Shown: positions 18,329 through 27,674, counted from the first letter of the stretch. The stretch is 64,000 nt of DNA from Desulfoluna sp. (GCF_030145185.1 NZ_JAQYWB010000012.1:1-64000); one strand, 5' to 3'. Program-made: numbers and translations. Notes: generated by a model not told the origin, from the letters alone.

Positions 18329-18375
18329 AAAAAGGCCCGGATCTAACTTCCCAAATTCTTCCTACGGGCCTTTTT
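18329..18375. terminator. Bidirectional terminator between yeiH and SCP2 operon
   Basis: AAAAAGGCCCG (18329-18339) and CGGGCCTTTTT (18365-18375) are perfect inverted repeats with U-runs on both strands. A second inverted repeat, CCCTCCCGG/CCGGGAGGG (about 18045-18080), lies closer to yeiH. The rest of 17986-18646 shows no gene. Confidence 0.7.
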
Positions 18376-18646
18376 ACCTCTTTTCTTGGACATTTTCATC
18401 CACACAACGTCCCTTATTTTGTCCTTTTTTAATCCCGACCAGCCGGGAGCAGACTTCTTTTCGAAGACAGCCCTGGACGTAAAGGCTTAAAAAAAGTGCG
18501 GATGAAAATGGCCACCCCCTCGGGGGAATTGTCTTTCCGGTAACATTTGATACTAATACACTCCTCCTCTTATTGTCAAACCACGCCCCCATCAGACACA
18601 GAACACACCCTCACTGCACCCCCACTTTTTTACCTCATCCACAGGG

Positions 18647-19423
18647 TCAGACAATCAGGGCCTGAATTCTCTGCATGTAATCATTTAAATTTGCGGCGTA
18701 CTCGGGAGAGCCCTCCACCGTCACCATCTGTCTCCCCAATGCCTCAACAAACTCCACATCCCCCATGAGCACCGGAAGCGCCCCCGCAATCCCATTAAAA
18801 CAAATATGAACAAAGGGACGCCTTCGGGTGTACATCCCCCGGCCGGCCTTGGTCTTACCAGCCTTCACCCGGACGTAAGCGGCGATCTCTTCGCCCTCCA
18901 CAGACATCTGATAAATGCGGTCAGGCTGCTTGCCCGTCCATCGAGACATCTCCGGATCCCCCCCTTTGTTGTACTGGCTCAAGGCGGTGGTGATCATATA
19001 AAGGATCATCTTGACCTTCAGGCGCTGCCTCTCCTCCTGCTTGGGGCGGGCATCGGGCATCAGAATCTTCATGGCCAGAAGCAGAGTGACGATCTTCAGG
19101 ATCAATCCGGGTCGTTTCCATCCACTGATGCCTGGAATAACGGGTTTCCCGGCCATAAAGGCGTTGAATTTATCGGCGCTCTTAAAACGGAACACCGCAT
19201 CCGGAGTCCCGCCCATGGCTGCATCCACAGAAAGTGCACCCGCCTCAAAGACCACGTCGGTCCCCAGGGGAGCCTCCTCACCCGCCACAGAAAAACGGAC
19301 CCTGGCCGTCACCCCGTCAAAGCGAGCCTGCATCTTCGGGTCATCCGTCACCACCACCTTCATCACGGGAAACAGGGCTTTCAATAAGATACGCGTTGCA
19401 AGCAGTGTTCTTTTTTCGCCCAT
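18647..19423 (-). CDS. SCP2-like sterol/lipid-binding protein, distal copy
   Basis: A 258-residue soluble protein and last gene of the operon. Residues about 30-110 look like an SCP2 (sterol carrier protein 2) fold: a beta-rich start (VTARVRFSVAGEEAPLGTDVVFEAGAL) followed by DAVFRFKSADKFNAFMAGK, the usual SCP2 helix. The C-terminal half is helical and unassigned. It is distantly similar in layout and length to the first gene of the operon (22758-23525), which suggests an old duplication. The ATG lies two bases after the transketolase C-subunit stop, with GAGGTG overlapping that end. SCP2 domains bind acyl chains or sterols, hence my view that the pathway handles a lipid (inference). Confidence 0.6.
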   Translation of the reverse strand: MGEKRTLLATRILLKALFPVMKVVVTDDPKMQARFDGVTARVRFSVAGEEAPLGTDVVFEAGALSVDAAMGGTPDAVFRFKSADKFNAFMAGKPVIPGISGWKRPGLILKIVTLLLAMKILMPDARPKQEERQRLKVKMILYMITTALSQYNKGGDPEMSRWTGKQPDRIYQMSVEGEEIAAYVRVKAGKTKAGRGMYTRRRPFVHICFNGIAGALPVLMGDVEFVEALGRQMVTVEGSPEYAANLNDYMQRIQALIV

Positions 19424-19424
19424 A

Positions 19425-20441
19425 TCACACCTCATCTTCCCAATCTTCGTCCTCTTCAAAATCCCGCCCCATGACCTCCCGCACCTTTTCAATCATCCCG
19501 TTGGTGTCGAGTTTGTAATGGGCGTAAAGATCTTCGGGATACCCCACCAGCGAGAAGGCATCTGGCAAACCCACTTTTTCAAAGGCGCAGCCCGTGCCGC
19601 TCGCGGCAATCACATCCGCCACCGCGCTGCCCATCCCACCGTAAATGTTGTGTTCTTCAAAGGTGATAATACGACGGGTCTCAAGAACCGCCTTCATGAC
19701 AGCCGCCTCATCCAGGGGTTTGATCGTATGAAGATTCAGCACGCGCACGCTCAAGCCATCCTCTTCCTTCAAGACCCTGGCCGCTTCCGCCGCCTGAAGC
19801 ACCGTAACCCCGCAGCAAATCAGGGTGATGTCGGTGCCCTCACTCACGGTGACGGCCCGGCCGATCTGAAATCCATACGCCTCCGTGTCGTACCAGGTGG
19901 GCTCAAAGCCCCTTCCGACCCGAATATAAACCGGCCCGTCCCAATCCACACAAGCGCGGACCGCATTGGCCGTTTCAATGCCGTCGGCCGGAATAATCAC
20001 CGTCATGTTCGGAAAAGAACGCATGATCGCCACATCTTCCTGGGCGTTGTGGGTACTGCCCGCTGTGCCGAAGGAGATGCCGCCATGGGTGGCGATAATC
20101 TTGCAGTTCAGGTTCTGATAACAGATGTCCGTCCGCACCTGCTCACAGGCCCGCATGGAGGCAAAAGCCGCCATGGTGGAGACAAAGGGGGTCAACCCGG
20201 AAAGCGCCATGCCCGCAGCCACACCAAAGAGATTCTGCTCGGCAATGCCCACATTAAAAAACCGCTCCGGAAATTTCTCGCCGAAAATCCCGATCTTGGT
20301 GGACTTCGCCAGATCCGCCGTCAACCCAACCACATCGGCCCGCTCCTCGCCAATTTCACACAGCACGTGGCCATAAATTTCTGCCTGGGTCATGGAATTG
20401 GCATCGTACACGGTCCAGGTGGTTCCGGTCACTTCACTCAT
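19425..20441 (-). CDS. Transketolase, C-terminal subunit
   Basis: A 338-residue protein with the pyrimidine-binding and C-terminal domains of transketolase. The catalytic-Glu motif is NVGIAEQNL (about 83-91), and the GPVYIRVGRG stretch and a C-terminal Rossmann-like domain follow. The N-terminal half is encoded just upstream, 11 bases away, so the pair makes an alpha2beta2-like split transketolase. AAAGGAGG precedes the ATG. The C-terminal tail is unusually acidic (EEDEDWEDEV). Split transketolases are known in many anaerobes; here the neighbours suggest a dedicated rather than housekeeping role. Confidence 0.88.
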   Translation of the reverse strand: MSEVTGTTWTVYDANSMTQAEIYGHVLCEIGEERADVVGLTADLAKSTKIGIFGEKFPERFFNVGIAEQNLFGVAAGMALSGLTPFVSTMAAFASMRACEQVRTDICYQNLNCKIIATHGGISFGTAGSTHNAQEDVAIMRSFPNMTVIIPADGIETANAVRACVDWDGPVYIRVGRGFEPTWYDTEAYGFQIGRAVTVSEGTDITLICCGVTVLQAAEAARVLKEEDGLSVRVLNLHTIKPLDEAAVMKAVLETRRIITFEEHNIYGGMGSAVADVIAASGTGCAFEKVGLPDAFSLVGYPEDLYAHYKLDTNGMIEKVREVMGRDFEEDEDWEDEV

Positions 20442-20452
20442 CGCGTCCTCCT

Positions 20453-21295
20453 TTAGGCCTTACCGTACATGCGGTCCACAGATGCCCGGGCCTTCTCAGC
20501 CAGGGTCGAGTCGATACTGCCGTAATGCCACTTCACGTTGCCTTCCATGTAATCGATCCCCCGTCCTTTTTTCGTATGGGCGATGATCACACAGAGCCCC
20601 TTTTCGCCGGAGAGCGAGACGTCGATGGCCTCGGCCAGCGCGGCAAAGTCATGGCCGTCGACCTCCAGAACATGAAACCCAAAGGCCCGCCATTTATCGC
20701 TGAAAGGCTCCAGCGACATCACCTCTTCCGTGGCCCCGTCGATCATGTAGCCGTTTCGATCCACAAAGGTCACCAGGTTGGTCAGCCCGAAATGAGACGC
20801 CGACATGGCCGCTTCCCACACCGCCCCCTCGTTGCACTCCCCGTCCCCCAGAATGCAGTAAGTCTTCCACGTCTTCTTCTGTGCCCGTGCCCCCAAAGCC
20901 AGCCCCACGGCCATGGGCAAACCGTGCCCCAAAGACCCGGTGGAGGTATCCACACCGGTCACCTTGGACGCGTCCAGGTGCATCCCGAAAGGCGACCCGA
21001 ACTGATTGAAGGATTTCAACGTATCAAAATCAAAATACCCCCGGCGGGCAAGGACCGGAGCAATCCCCACGCCCCCGTGCCCCTTGCTCACCACCACCCG
21101 ATCCCGATCCGCCATCTCCGGCCGGTCCGCGTCGATGTTCAAATAATTAAAATAAAGAAGCACCAGAATATCCAGCATGCTGAGTGCCCCGCCGATATGG
21201 GCACCTCCCGCCCACACCGTCACGTCGATGATGTCGTGCCTGAGCTGCCAGGCCTGCTCTTGAAGCGCCCCGATTTCCGCATCGGTCAATGCCAT
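20453..21295 (-). CDS. Transketolase, N-terminal (ThDP-binding) subunit
   Basis: A 280-residue protein carrying the diphosphate-binding half of transketolase. It shows GGAHIGGALSMLDIL, VSKGHGG, GSLGHGLPMAVGLALGA and the ThDP motif GDGECNEG...NGY. The start at 21295 follows AAGGAGAG. Transketolase moves a two-carbon ketol unit (HOCH2-CO-) from a ketose to an aldehyde. The gene sits between the aminotransferase and the C-terminal subunit, with a 34-bp repeat in the 174-base gap before it. Confidence 0.88.
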   Translation of the reverse strand: MALTDAEIGALQEQAWQLRHDIIDVTVWAGGAHIGGALSMLDILVLLYFNYLNIDADRPEMADRDRVVVSKGHGGVGIAPVLARRGYFDFDTLKSFNQFGSPFGMHLDASKVTGVDTSTGSLGHGLPMAVGLALGARAQKKTWKTYCILGDGECNEGAVWEAAMSASHFGLTNLVTFVDRNGYMIDGATEEVMSLEPFSDKWRAFGFHVLEVDGHDFAALAEAIDVSLSGEKGLCVIIAHTKKGRGIDYMEGNVKWHYGSIDSTLAEKARASVDRMYGKA

Positions 21296-21324
21296 CGATT
21301 CTCTCCTTATCATTAGAAAAACAT

Positions 21325-21358
21325 GCCTCCGGCGGCAAGGTGAGCCACCTTGAAAGCG
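21325..21358. repeat. 34-bp CCTCCGGCGGCAAGGTG repeat
   Basis: Nearly identical to 6673-6708, 35034-35067 and 46145-46180, with an inner AAGGTG/CACCTT hairpin. It lies within the operon, between the aminotransferase and transketolase genes. Confidence 0.8.
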
Positions 21359-21469
21359 TTGTGCCGCAGCGCTTTGCCCCTCGTGCCTCGGGTCAAATCA
21401 CAGCGGTATTTTTTTAACCCTGAAAAAGCGAGAATAACCCATCCCGTGAACCTGGGGTGCAGCCCGCAT

Positions 21470-22729
21470 TCATGAAGCCTGCCGCCCCTGGGCTGCGGCC
21501 TCTTTGATGACCTGAAACGCCTCGTCACAGATTTCAAGGGTCCGGGCCACCACCTCCTCGTCGTGGGCGGTGGAAACAAACCAGTTGTGGTGGGAGGCAA
21601 GAAAAACACCCCTTTTTGTGCACTCCGCGCACCAGGCCTGATGGAGCATCCCACTGGGATCGTCGGTGAGGCGCACGTTGGGCATGGAGAGTTCACCGGT
21701 CACCTTAAGATGAAAGCCGTACCCGGCGGCCAGGGTCTCCATCTTCCCGAACAGGTTCCCCCCCTGCTTCAGCAACCATTCAGGGGCCTCCAGCCGCTTA
21801 AGCTCCCCCAGACAAGCCAGGGCCGCGGCCATGGGCATGGCCTGATACCAGTAACTGCCTGTATAAAAAACCTTGGCGGCCTCATTTTTCATGGTATCGG
21901 TGCCCATCAGGGCGGAGATGGGGTACCCGTTGGCCAGAGCCTTGCAATAGCAGACCAGATCCGGGGTAAACCCGTAATGCACGTGGGACCCCTGCATGTT
22001 GAGGCGAAAACCATGGCGGATGTCATCTAAAATCAAAACGATCCCCTCTTTTCTGCAGAGGGCCTCGATCTTCTGCCAATACCCGGCCTCGGGCAACTCG
22101 CTGTCGTAAAAGGTGGGGACATGGTAGGGGGTGGCGATAAATCCGGCCACATCCCCGGGATGTTCCGCGATCACCTGTTCAAAGGCCCCCACATCATTCC
22201 AGGGAATACGAAGGGTGTGGGCGTGATCCTCCGCCAGAACCCCAGGGTGCCCCAGGGCCTGCATCCAGGGAGCCACCCCATGATAACCGCCCTTAATGGC
22301 CACCATCTTCTTTCGCCCCGTGGCGCTTCGGGCCACCATGGTGGCATAGTTCGTCACATCCCCACCGTTCTTGGCAAAAAAAGCCCAGGCCATGGAGCCC
22401 ACCATGTCCACCAGAAACTCAGCCAATTCCACCATCTTCGGAGAAGCGCACATGGTCAGATCCGCTTCCCAGCTCTGACGCTGCGCCGCTTCATCCACCA
22501 CCGGATTTCCATACCCCAGAATCATAGGGCCATACCCGCACATGTAATCAATGAACTCATTGCCATCCACATCCCAAAACCGGGCCCCTTCCGACCGGGC
22601 TGCATAAATGGGATACGCCGAAGGAGGAATGTTCACCGCCGGGCTCATATGGCCCGGAACACCACAGGGGATCACCTTAACGGCCCGGTCAAATAGAGCC
22701 TGCGACTGCGCATAACGGTATGTGTCCAT
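21470..22729 (-). CDS. Class III PLP-dependent aminotransferase (glutamate-semialdehyde aminomutase-like)
   Basis: A 419-residue fold-type I PLP enzyme. Asp235 (LDDIRHGFR) and the Schiff-base Lys263 (CKALANGYP) are in place, and GGYHG lies near 147. The common LDEV is replaced by LDDI. Sequence style is closest to the glutamate-1-semialdehyde 2,1-aminomutase branch, which includes many enzymes that aminate ketones or sugar-like substrates. The ATG at 22729 follows GAGG; a GTG six bases earlier is possible. In this operon it could aminate the ketone formed by the split transketolase (inference). Confidence 0.82.
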   Translation of the reverse strand: MDTYRYAQSQALFDRAVKVIPCGVPGHMSPAVNIPPSAYPIYAARSEGARFWDVDGNEFIDYMCGYGPMILGYGNPVVDEAAQRQSWEADLTMCASPKMVELAEFLVDMVGSMAWAFFAKNGGDVTNYATMVARSATGRKKMVAIKGGYHGVAPWMQALGHPGVLAEDHAHTLRIPWNDVGAFEQVIAEHPGDVAGFIATPYHVPTFYDSELPEAGYWQKIEALCRKEGIVLILDDIRHGFRLNMQGSHVHYGFTPDLVCYCKALANGYPISALMGTDTMKNEAAKVFYTGSYWYQAMPMAAALACLGELKRLEAPEWLLKQGGNLFGKMETLAAGYGFHLKVTGELSMPNVRLTDDPSGMLHQAWCAECTKRGVFLASHHNWFVSTAHDEEVVARTLEICDEAFQVIKEAAAQGRQAS

Positions 22730-22757
22730 GGTCACCTCACATTTTGATGTGATATTT

Positions 22758-23525
22758 TCACCCTAAATAATGGGGGATGCGGTCCATCAGGAGGTTGACC
22801 GCTTCGATCATGGGGATTTTGCCTTTCATGGAGACATCCCCTTTCGCCAGGGCGGCGAAGGCATCGCATTTACCATTCATCAGGTCATTGGCCACGCCCA
22901 TGTCCCGAAAACTCATGACTGCCATGGGGTTTTCCGGGTTTGGCTTGCCCACAGCGTACCCTCCGTTCTCTTTGACAATGGACACAGACGGTCCGTTGGG
23001 AAGCACGCGAATGGAAAGGGTCCCCTCCGGCATGGAGGCGGCGTTAAGCCGGCCCATGGAATCCGTGGTGGCCAACTCACGCACGGCATAGGCGGCCACG
23101 CCCAGGTTAAGGCGGGTGTTGATTTCGCAAAAGGCGTCATCAGCAAGGAGGGCTTCATCAGGTTTCAAAAAATATTCGAGGCGATCGGTCAGCTTGGGGA
23201 ATTCTTTGGTGAGAAAGGAGAGACGGGTGAACCCTTTCAAGGGGATTGGAGAGGCTTTTCCGTCCATCATGCGATTGAGATGTCTGGCCGAAAGGAAAAA
23301 AAGGCGTACATCCGGTGCGTGGTGGACGCCTTCCCCGGCCCGGCATCGTCCGTTTTGAAATTCAAGGTAGAGCGCCGGCCCCCGAAGCACAGAAAACTGG
23401 AGGGTCACCTCCCACGATTTAATCAGCTCCGCCGCCTTGTCATCACACGCCACAAGGGTTTCGAGATTTCGCAAGACGGCATGGAGGTTGAGATTGGCTT
23501 TCACGCGCTGGTACTCCATGGACAT
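22758..23525 (-). CDS. SCP2-like lipid-binding protein, first gene of operon
   Basis: A 255-residue soluble protein. The middle part (about 45-100; ALYLEFQNGRCRAGEG...DVRLFFLSARHLNRMMDGK) has the SCP2 pattern of a beta-hairpin sheet followed by a helix. A second SCP2-like half may follow (about 165-250, TLSIRVLPNGPSVSIVKENG...VMSFRDMGVANDLMNGK...). It has GGAGGGG immediately before two close ATG codons (23525, 23519). It opens the leftward operon and lies opposite the TetR gene. The function is unknown; lipid or acyl-ligand binding is suggested by the fold. Confidence 0.6.
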   Translation of the reverse strand: MSMEYQRVKANLNLHAVLRNLETLVACDDKAAELIKSWEVTLQFSVLRGPALYLEFQNGRCRAGEGVHHAPDVRLFFLSARHLNRMMDGKASPIPLKGFTRLSFLTKEFPKLTDRLEYFLKPDEALLADDAFCEINTRLNLGVAAYAVRELATTDSMGRLNAASMPEGTLSIRVLPNGPSVSIVKENGGYAVGKPNPENPMAVMSFRDMGVANDLMNGKCDAFAALAKGDVSMKGKIPMIEAVNLLMDRIPHYLG

Positions 23526-23658
23526 ACCCCTCCTTTTTCAAAAAAGGTTGTCATCACCCATGGCTCCACCCAGACACATCTCCCATCTCAACATCGTCTT
23601 GGCAGAGAGGCTTTCGCCTGCCCGCCTTTACGTGGATACCGGGCCGTGCTACGCTATA

Positions 23659-23686
23659 GAGTGAGCAATCACTCACTGAGCAATCA
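23659..23686. promoter_or_regulatory. Probable TetR operator
   Basis: In the 246-base divergent spacer, GAGTGA-4-TCACTC (23659-23674) is a perfect inverted repeat, and TGAGCAATCA occurs twice in tandem (23662-23671 and 23677-23686). This is what a TetR-family site often looks like, and it lies between the SCP2 operon and tetR, so both may be controlled here. Confidence 0.6.
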
Positions 23687-23771
23687 TTGAATAAATTTGA
23701 GAGGTTGTCAACACCCATTCCCATTTTAAGGCAGACCAGAGCACCGAGGCCATACGCAAGGAGACCCCATC

Positions 23772-24470
23772 ATGAAGCCAGCGTTTCCGGCATCCGACAT
23801 CATAGAAAAACTCGAAGAGACCCATTTCAAAACGGCCTTCGGAAAAATCCCCGTTGAAAAACGGGAACGCATCTTGAGGACCGCCGCCAAAGAGTTTGCA
23901 AAGCGGGGATTCTCATCGGCCAACATCAACGTCATCGCAAAAACCGCCGGCATCAGCATCGGCTCCATGTACAACTATTTTGCCTCCAAAGAGACCCTGT
24001 TTCTCACCTTAAACGACCTCAGCTACCATCTCATCGAAGCCATTCTGGACGCCACAGATCTTGAGGAGGGAACCCTCTTCGACAAGTTTGAGCGGCTGCT
24101 CAGAGCCGTGCAGGTCTACGCCCGCCTCTACCCTGAGTTCAACCAGATCTACCAGGAGCTCACATCAGAGGGGCTGTCCCACCTCTCCTGCCAGCTCTCC
24201 GGCAAGCTCGAAACCGTCACGGCACATTACTACCGCTCTCTTCTTCGAGAAGCACGGGATACGGGCCTCATCGCCTCTGATGTGGATGAATTCACCGCCG
24301 CCTTCTGCATGGACAACATCCTCGTGATGCTCCAATACGCCTACTCCTCCGAGTACTATTCACAGCGGATGAAAATTTTTGCAGGAGAAGACGCCCTTGA
24401 AAACGACGAAAAAATGATCCAGGGAATCATGACCTTTATCCGCAGAGCCCTGGGCCATCAGGAGGCATAA
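23772..24470 (+). CDS. TetR/AcrR-family transcriptional regulator
   Basis: A 232-residue regulator. A helix-turn-helix of the TetR type covers about 30-80 (RERILRTAAKEFAKRGFSSANINVIAKTAGISIGSMYNYFASKETLF), after an N-terminal extension of some 25 residues. The rest is the helical ligand domain. It is divergent from the SCP2/aminotransferase/transketolase operon, with a palindrome between them, so it is probably the local repressor. The ligand is not known; many TetR proteins with this layout respond to acyl-CoA or other hydrophobic compounds. Confidence 0.88.
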   Translation: MKPAFPASDIIEKLEETHFKTAFGKIPVEKRERILRTAAKEFAKRGFSSANINVIAKTAGISIGSMYNYFASKETLFLTLNDLSYHLIEAILDATDLEEGTLFDKFERLLRAVQVYARLYPEFNQIYQELTSEGLSHLSCQLSGKLETVTAHYYRSLLREARDTGLIASDVDEFTAAFCMDNILVMLQYAYSSEYYSQRMKIFAGEDALENDEKMIQGIMTFIRRALGHQEA

Positions 24471-24473
24471 AAA

Positions 24474-24957
24474 GGTGTGTGCAAGGCTTTGTTTGCCGGT
24501 TTGGGAACGGGTTGTGGCTGTATCCATCATGGAGGCAGAGCCTCCGGGAGGCATTCCCAAGCGGAGCTTGGGAACGAGGAAGTGTGAGACGATACAACCC
24601 GCGACACGCGACTCCTCCTCTCGCTCCCAGGCTCCGCCTGGGTGTGGGGTGTGCAAGGCTCTGCCTTGCCGGTGCGGGATGCGAAAGGGTGTGGATTAAT
24701 TTACAGGTTGTCGCGGCATCCACCATGGAGGCAGAGCCTCCGAGGGGCATTCCCAAGCGGAGCTTGGGAACGAGGACCTGTGAGATAGTGCCGCAGGTGA
24801 CGCGCGCCCCCCTCTCTCGCTCCCAGGCTCTGCCTGGGTGTGGCGTGTGCATGGCTCTGCCTTGCCGGTGTGGCGTGTGCATGGCTTTTTTATAATTGCC
24901 AGAGCGCAGCGACTCCTCGAACCAAGAACGAAGAACCAAGCACGAAGAACGCTTTTT
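24474..24957. repeat. REP cluster A (two units) with GAAGAACCAAGCACG tail
   Basis: The unit has four hairpins: GGAGGCAGAGCCTCC, CCCAAGCGGAGCTTGGG, CCCAGGCTCCGCCTGGG and GCAAGGCTCTGCCTTGC. Two units follow each other here, right after the tetR stop, and end in GAACCAAGAACGAAGAACCAAG (24920s). The same unit occurs near 37741-38000, 38690-39200 and 40430-40640. Weak frames across it are repeat-derived, not genes. Confidence 0.85.
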
Positions 24958-24967
24958 TAACGCCTTC

Positions 24968-26302
24968 CTACCACTTAAGCCCCGTCACAAAGATCCACCC
25001 GATAGCCACCGGGGCCACCACACAGCAGATCACGCGCCATGGCTTATAAATAGCCGAGGGCTGACCATCCGGGCCGGAGAGTTCCTCTCGGGCCATGGTG
25101 TGAAGCACCCAGCCCGTTAAAAGGGCAAACCCCATGCCCCCCAAGGGCATGATCACGTTAGAGGCCACAAAATCCATGGCATCCAGGAAGGACTTGCCGC
25201 CAATGTTCAGGCCGCCGCCCAGGCTGATGGCTGAAGGGATTCCCAGAAGAAAAGTAAAACAGGCCACCACGAGCGTGGCCTTGCGGCGGCTCCACTTGCG
25301 CTCATCCACAAAATAGGCGCTGATCACCTCCAAGAGACTCATGGAAGAGGTCAGGGAAGCGATCACCAGAAGAAAAAAGAACAGCACCGCAAACAAGGAG
25401 CCACCGGGCATTTTGGTAAAGACCGCAGGCAGGGTCACGAAGGTGAGGCCAGGGCCTGCACCGGGCTCAAAGCCAAAGGCGAACACGGCGGGAAAGATGA
25501 CCAGACCCGCGATCAAAGCCACGAAGCTGTCCAGAAAACAGATCTGAAAGGCGGGGCTCACGAGGGGTTCCGATTTTTTGAAATACGAGCCATAGGTCAG
25601 CATGACCCCGATCCCGATGGACAGAGAGAAGAAGGCCTGACCCAGGGCGGCGAGAATCGTGGCACCGTTCACTTTGGAAAAATCAGGTTTCAAATAGAAT
25701 GCAAGCCCTTCCGATGCCCCGGGGAGGGTCACGGAGCGAACAGCCAGGACAATGAGAAGCAAAAAAAGAATTGGCATAAAAATGGTGCAGAACTTTTCAA
25801 TGCCGTTGCCAATCCCACGAGCCACCACCCCATAGGTCCCCAGCATAAAAATGGCCTGGTAGAAAATAACCGAGGATGGGTTTTCCACAAAGGCACCGAA
25901 GACGGCACCAGCCGATTCAACATCGGTTCCCAGGGCGCCGATCAATGCGTCGAAGGTGTACTTGATGGTCCACCCGCCGACCACGGCATAAAAGCTCAAA
26001 ATAATCATAGACGCCACGATGCCCATGCCACCCAAAGGGGTAAAGAGCTTTCCGGCCACCCGACGAAGCGACCCCACGGGGTCTCCCTGGCCGCGACGCC
26101 CCACCACGAACTCCGCGAGCATCACCGGCATGCCAATGCAAAAGACCAGCAACAGATAGATAAACACAAAGGCCGCGCCGCCGTTTTCCCCGGCCACAAA
26201 GGGAAACCTCCAGATATTTCCAAGGCCCACGGCCGATCCGGCCGATGCCAGAATGAAGCCGATCCGGCTTCCGAATTGATCTCTGCTCTCTACGTCAGAC
26301 AC
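24968..26302 (-). CDS. Sodium-dependent transporter of the NSS/SNF family
   Basis: A 444-residue membrane protein with about 11 helices. The N-terminus carries the family signature GFILASAGSAVGLGNIWRFPF with sodium-site residues, and GGAAFVFIYL follows. Bacterial relatives import amino acids or similar amines with Na+. It stands alone after REP cluster A. It might serve the neighbouring aminotransferase operon, but nothing in the sequence shows this. The region 26303-26621 upstream shows no gene and no clear promoter. Confidence 0.87.
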   Translation of the reverse strand: MSDVESRDQFGSRIGFILASAGSAVGLGNIWRFPFVAGENGGAAFVFIYLLLVFCIGMPVMLAEFVVGRRGQGDPVGSLRRVAGKLFTPLGGMGIVASMIILSFYAVVGGWTIKYTFDALIGALGTDVESAGAVFGAFVENPSSVIFYQAIFMLGTYGVVARGIGNGIEKFCTIFMPILFLLLIVLAVRSVTLPGASEGLAFYLKPDFSKVNGATILAALGQAFFSLSIGIGVMLTYGSYFKKSEPLVSPAFQICFLDSFVALIAGLVIFPAVFAFGFEPGAGPGLTFVTLPAVFTKMPGGSLFAVLFFFLLVIASLTSSMSLLEVISAYFVDERKWSRRKATLVVACFTFLLGIPSAISLGGGLNIGGKSFLDAMDFVASNVIMPLGGMGFALLTGWVLHTMAREELSGPDGQPSAIYKPWRVICCVVAPVAIGWIFVTGLKW

Positions 26303-26621
26303 TGCGTTTCCCTACCCCTGATTGATCCGGTTAAAAAAATGGGCGTGATGATCCTGCGCCCCTTAAAGCATGGCTATTTTGTGCTATTCGCCTGAAATGC
26401 AAGTGTGTGTACGACTTGGGAACAACTCTGAAAGAAAGCATACATCGCATGAAAAAACACTGATGGAAGATACGTCGCAAAACAAACAGTCTCAAAATAC
26501 CCGGCACATCTCTACGTGACGGGAGGCTGTCTGGTCAAGAATAAAGTACAACCCCATGCGATCCGGTGATCCTTTAAAAAAGATCCCCTCGTCTTATAGG
26601 ATTGTACAAAATCAAGCCCGA

Positions 26622-27641
26622 TTATTTATGTTTGCTGTTGGACGGAAGCCTGGCGCGGGAATAGGCATCTTCATTGAGCCCCAACGCGCATCCTTCCACC
26701 CTTCGGTGGTACCCGATGGCACCGATCATGGCGGCATTGTCACCGCAATACTGAAGCTCCGGGGTGTGAAAGGAGAGGTGGTTCCGAGACGCCGCCTCGG
26801 CCACGATGGCCCGCACGCGTGAGTTGGCGGCCACGCCACCGACCACAGCGATATGACGACAATTTTTCACCTTGGCCGCATAAATCAGCTTGTGGCAGAG
26901 CACCACGGCCACCGACTCCTGAAAGCTGGCGGCGATATCATAAAGACGGGTCTCGTCAGGATCGGGGAAATCTTTCAGATAACGCCCCACGGCGCTCTTC
27001 AAGCCGCTGAAGCTGAAATCAAAGGCTTTCTTGTCCAGATAGGGCCGCGGAAAAGCGATGGCCTTGGGGTTGCCCTTCTGTGCCAGCCCGTCAATCACGA
27101 CCCCGCCTGGATACCCAAGCCCCAACATCTTGCTCACCTTATCATAGGCCTCGCCCACGGCATCATCCCGGGTCTGACCCATCAACTCATAGTCGGTGGG
27201 TCCGGTCACATAATAAAGGCTCGTGTGCCCACCGGACACCAACAGGGCCACATAGGGAAAGGCAGGGGGGTTGTCCCCCAAAAAAATCGAAGACATATGC
27301 CCTTCGAGGTGGTTCACCCCCACGCAAGGGATCCCCAGGCCCCAGGCATACGCCTTGGCATAGGAGAACCCCACAAGAAGCGCCCCCACCAGTCCCGGTC
27401 CCTGGGTCACCGCCACCGCGTCCAGTTCAGACCGGTCAATCCCCGCATCGGCAAGGGCTTCCCGCACGACGGGGACGATGGCTTCGACATGTTTGCGCGA
27501 GGCCAGTTCAGGCACCACCCCACCGTAAACGTGGTGCACCGCGATCTGGGACGCCACCACAGATGAGAGAACACGAGTCCCGTCCTCCACCACAGCGGCG
27601 GCGGTCTCATCACAGGACGATTCGATGGCAAGTATTTTCAT
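26622..27641 (-). CDS. tsaD: tRNA N6-adenosine threonylcarbamoyltransferase
   Basis: A 339-residue TsaD of the usual length. The N-terminal ESSCDETAAAVV block, metal ligands His111 and His115 (HLEGH) and VSGGHT are intact. It transfers the threonylcarbamoyl group to A37 of tRNAs that read ANN codons, with TsaB and TsaE elsewhere in the genome. GGAGAG lies before the ATG. A strong terminator separates it from purM upstream, so it must have its own promoter in the 33 bases before it or use read-through. Confidence 0.96.
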   Translation of the reverse strand: MKILAIESSCDETAAAVVEDGTRVLSSVVASQIAVHHVYGGVVPELASRKHVEAIVPVVREALADAGIDRSELDAVAVTQGPGLVGALLVGFSYAKAYAWGLGIPCVGVNHLEGHMSSIFLGDNPPAFPYVALLVSGGHTSLYYVTGPTDYELMGQTRDDAVGEAYDKVSKMLGLGYPGGVVIDGLAQKGNPKAIAFPRPYLDKKAFDFSFSGLKSAVGRYLKDFPDPDETRLYDIAASFQESVAVVLCHKLIYAAKVKNCRHIAVVGGVAANSRVRAIVAEAASRNHLSFHTPELQYCGDNAAMIGAIGYHRRVEGCALGLNEDAYSRARLPSNSKHK

Positions 27642-27674
27642 GGGTCACAACTCTCCAAATTACAAAAAACAAAA

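Noticed and set aside
19425-21295. Split transketolase as the SqwGH-type sulfoquinovose transketolase
   Set aside because: No sulfosugar isomerase, isethionate lyase or sulfoacetaldehyde reductase gene is adjacent; the SCP2-like and aminotransferase neighbours do not fit. It remains a weak alternative.
24474-24939. Frames encoding repeated PKRSLGTR/HTPHPGGAWER-type peptides in the REP clusters
   Set aside because: They are translations of the REP hairpins in different frames and orientations; no conserved start.
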